Below are positions 61,605 to 64,000 of a DNA stretch of 64,000 nucleotides, piece by piece. The stretch comes from Mucilaginibacter tundrae (lineage in GTDB: Bacteria > Bacteroidota > Bacteroidia > Sphingobacteriales > Sphingobacteriaceae). Within the stretch, counting starts at the first letter, position 1. Every line of letters starts with the position of its first letter. The position numbers were made by a program, and so were the translations under genes. The notes under the pieces were generated by a model. The model saw only the letters and a list, made by a program, of their open reading frames with translations, was not told where the DNA came from and did no database searches. Where the stretch lies: the NCBI RefSeq assembly GCF_013408825.1, contig NZ_JACCBZ010000004.1, positions 1-64,000 on the forward strand, in the 5' to 3' direction.

Positions 61605-62681
61605 CTACAACAGCAAAGCTGTAATTATGAATGCAAATGTGATACCAAATGCAAAAACAATGGAATACACAAGTGAAACCCCGATAAGCTTAGTTATGGT
61701 TCTAAAAGGGGGGCGGTTATAAAACACCCGCATCGACTTGTATAGATACCATATAATAACAACTGTGGCAATTGTGGTTAACCAATTATTTAACCCCCAG
61801 CTTGATGGCAAGATTATTTCAAGCAGCATTATAATAGACAAAAACAGGAAAAGAAAGCAATGCAAATGGAATGTATATATTAAGTGCTCAACATAGTACT
61901 TTCTGTTTCTCCAAAAGGCAATTTGGAATATTAAGGCGCATAGTGGCAATATCAAAAACATCATTTTAGGAACGTTATGTTTAAATTCTTCTAAAACCAC
62001 CTCTTTAGTTCGTGAACCATATTCTTGCCTGTATTGCAAAGCCTTTCTATTAAACATTCTTATAATAAAGCCATTGCGCTTAGCTGAAGGAAGTTTTTGC
62101 TGGTCTGCTAAATATTGCGCATAGGTAGTGTCATGTGTACTGCCTGGAATCCGGTATCCTTTTCTACTGTCCCGGATGTCTTCATAGTCGTCGACTGTGT
62201 CGCCATTGGCCAGAGCTGCTTCATTCTGTTTTTTCGCATCTATTATAAAATTTTTACCCATTGCAGGCATATCAGGGTCTTTAGCAACACTATCAAGCTT
62301 TTTATTTGTTTCGACCAAGGTTTTTTTGCTTTCCTTTTTGTTATCTGTTTCAGTAATCTTAACAGGCTTAAAGCTGGTTTGAAATAAAAGCACAAAATAT
62401 ATCAAGCTTATAAAAATGTACATTTTAACCGGGTGCAGATATCGTATACGCCTGCCAGCCATATATTCATTTGATAGAAACCCTGGCTTTAAAAAAAGTG
62501 GTTTAATCGTAGAAAAAAACTGATCATCGAAATGAAAATAATCGCTAATGGCATGGTTCATCATGTGGCCAAAGCTTTCCTTCATCTGCAGGTTTTCTTG
62601 CCCGCATTTATGGCAAAACTTTCCCTCTAATATGGTTCCGCAATTAAGGCAATCATTTTCTTTACGGTAATGTTTCTTCAT
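61605..62681 (-). CDS. DUF3667 membrane protein with N-terminal zinc ribbon
   Basis: 358 residues. N-terminal zinc ribbon C-x2-C...C-x2-C (CLNCGTILEGKFCHKCGQ) then a basic/amphipathic region DYFHFDDQFFSTIKPLFLKPGFLSNEYMAG RRIRY and membrane segments at about 90-110, 240-260, 270-290, 300-320 and 335-355. This arrangement matches DUF3667, which has no known function. A charged linker (about 115-200) lies between the first and later membrane helices. Convergent with the GH53 gene, 4 bp apart. Confidence 0.88.
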   Translation of the reverse strand: MKKHYRKENDCLNCGTILEGKFCHKCGQENLQMKESFGHMMNHAISDYFHFDDQFFSTIKPLFLKPGFLSNEYMAGRRIRYLHPVKMYIFISLIYFVLLFQTSFKPVKITETDNKKESKKTLVETNKKLDSVAKDPDMPAMGKNFIIDAKKQNEAALANGDTVDDYEDIRDSRKGYRIPGSTHDTTYAQYLADQQKLPSAKRNGFIIRMFNRKALQYRQEYGSRTKEVVLEEFKHNVPKMMFLILPLCALIFQIAFWRNRKYYVEHLIYTFHLHCFLFLFLSIIMLLEIILPSSWGLNNWLTTIATVVIIWYLYKSMRVFYNRPPFRTITKLIGVSLVYSIVFAFGITFAFIITALLL

Positions 62682-62711
62682 AAGATGACAGGCAATAGAT
62701 TACAATGCAAA

Positions 62712-63971
62712 TTAAACGTTTTGTATGGCATGTCCAACAGCCAGATTGTGTTTATATCTAAATACAAAAGGAAAAATGACAGCGATAACCAAGGCGTAGC
62801 TGGCAAAACAAAGCCATATCCCGTGCCAGTTTTTGCTATGATCGGCCAAGGTGAAATATTTATCGATAAGGATGCCGCTGGTGAAGCTGCCAAATAAAGC
62901 GCCAAACCCGTTAACCATCATCATAAATAAACCTTGCGCGCTACCGCGTATCTCGGGTGTGGTTTGTGTTTCAACAAATAACGAACCTGAAATATTAAAG
63001 AAGTCAAAAGCCATACCATATACTATACATGATAATATAATCATCCACAGTCCATCGGCAGGGTTGCCATAGGCAAATAAACCAAAGCGCAATACCCAAG
63101 CTAACATACTGAACAGCATCACATACTTAATCCCAAATTTACGCAGAAAGAAAGGGATAGCCAGGATAAATAGGGTTTCAGACACCTGGGAAATAGACAT
63201 GATAATAGCAGGATATTTTACCGCGATCAAATCTTTGTATGGGGCTACATTATCAAAATCGTGAATATAAGTATCGCCATAAGCGTTTGTAAGCTGTAAT
63301 GCCGCGCCTAAAAGAAGCGAAAAAGCAAAAAAGATAGCGAATTTTGGTGTTTTAAAAAGCGAAAATGCATTTAAACCCAATGAGTTAACAAACGTTCTAT
63401 TAGCGACTTTAGATAAAAGGGGAGGACATTTAGGTAGCGTAAATGAGTATACGCCTAAAGTCAAGGCAACTGCTGAAGCGATATAAAATTGATTAACAGA
63501 AGTTTCGTTATGTGAAAGGCTTACTACCCATAGTGCAGCAATAAAGCCTATGGTACCCCAAATTCGAATAGGGGGGTAATCCTTTACCACATCTTTTCCC
63601 TCACTTTTCAAAGCAGAGTAAGCCACCGTTATTGACAACGATAGTGTTGGCATATAGAATATCATGTTCAGTAATATCACCCAAAAAAACGTTGTTGGGT
63701 TAGTTACCAGCGGTATTGTAAACAAGGTCGCGGCACCTAAAATGTGTAATGTGCCATATAGCTTTTCCGCGTTGATAAATCTATCGGCGATAATGCCTGT
63801 AAGGGCGGGCATAAAAATTGCGGAGATGCCCATAGTCGAAAAGATAGCACCAAATTGCGCACCCGACCATCCTTTGTTTTGAAACCAGTAAGCGCCTATT
63901 GTGAGTAACCAGGCACCCCATATAAAAAATTGCATAAAATTCATCAGTATTAAGCGAAACTTAATATTCAT
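62712..63971 (-). CDS. MFS transporter, nucleoside:H+ symporter-like (NupG/XapB type)
   Basis: 419 residues, about 12 membrane helices with no signal peptide. MNIKFRLILMNFMQFFIWGAWL and WSGAQFGAIFSTMGISAIFMPAL, then FINAEKLYGTLHILGA, DYPPIRIWGTIGFI and ETQTTPEIRGSAQGLFMMMVNG are typical of the nucleoside:H+ symporter group of the major facilitator superfamily. Nucleosides are the likely substrate from family knowledge. Convergent with nothing; 30 bp upstream of DUF3667 on the same strand. Confidence 0.9.
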   Translation of the reverse strand: MNIKFRLILMNFMQFFIWGAWLLTIGAYWFQNKGWSGAQFGAIFSTMGISAIFMPALTGIIADRFINAEKLYGTLHILGAATLFTIPLVTNPTTFFWVILLNMIFYMPTLSLSITVAYSALKSEGKDVVKDYPPIRIWGTIGFIAALWVVSLSHNETSVNQFYIASAVALTLGVYSFTLPKCPPLLSKVANRTFVNSLGLNAFSLFKTPKFAIFFAFSLLLGAALQLTNAYGDTYIHDFDNVAPYKDLIAVKYPAIIMSISQVSETLFILAIPFFLRKFGIKYVMLFSMLAWVLRFGLFAYGNPADGLWMIILSCIVYGMAFDFFNISGSLFVETQTTPEIRGSAQGLFMMMVNGFGALFGSFTSGILIDKYFTLADHSKNWHGIWLCFASYALVIAVIFPFVFRYKHNLAVGHAIQNV

Positions 63972-64000
63972 ACAGTACCTGGTTTTAATAAAATAGTCTT

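Overview
The window looks like chromosomal DNA of a Bacteroidota bacterium, most likely a Sphingobacteriaceae member close to Mucilaginibacter or Pedobacter. This is inferred from the many TAnnTTTG -7 boxes, moderate AT richness, a carboxypeptidase-regulatory-domain TonB receptor, a DUF3667 protein, and a long run of double-length MacB/FtsX permeases next to an NtrC-type two-component pair.

0-9.8 kb: a thiol-redox/two-component region. A DsbD-like gene (running off the left edge), a 46-residue secreted peptide, three TlpA-type thioredoxins and two paralogous histidine kinase/OmpR regulator pairs occur together with an SDR and an ABM-domain protein. Four promoters here share one architecture: TTAACA-type repeats at offsets 0, 10 and 31, then a perfect TAnnTTTG box 26-27 nt after the third repeat start. 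I read this as the operator of one or both regulator pairs, so the region is probably one regulon built from a duplicated module.

9.8-31.3 kb: an accessory region with much decay. It holds a frameshifted metal-dependent hydrolase, the tail of a large serine recombinase joined to an EgtB/FGE-like fragment, a TetR fragment, a broken unknown gene, a TonB receptor whose last strand is lost to a 2-nt slippage, and a frameshifted proline iminopeptidase. Intact genes include AraC/SDR, an Old Yellow Enzyme with a divergent HxlR regulator, an HExxH protein, an esterase-SDR-TetR operon with three copies of one palindromic operator, a tricorn-like S41 protease, and another SDR/AraC pair. It ends with tRNA-Leu(UAA), whose acceptor stem looks defective, an RRM relic and T-arm-like repeats.

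31.3-37.7 kb: an OmpR/histidine kinase pair, PpnP, an OmpA lipoprotein, an AlkB-like dioxygenase, a small hydrophilic protein, and a second TetR-SDR module whose operator has the same half-site as the 22-24 kb module.

37.7-59.8 kb: an NtrB/NtrC-like pair, then an adaptor, MacB-type ATPase, six tandem ~800-residue permeases, a second ATPase and a TolC-like channel, apparently a large tripartite-export or envelope-stress locus. An 18-bp identical element lies upstream of both the adaptor and the second ATPase and probably links them to the adjacent NtrC-type regulator.

59.8-64 kb: an outer-membrane beta-barrel protein, a GH53 endo-galactanase, a DUF3667 membrane protein and a nucleoside-type MFS transporter.
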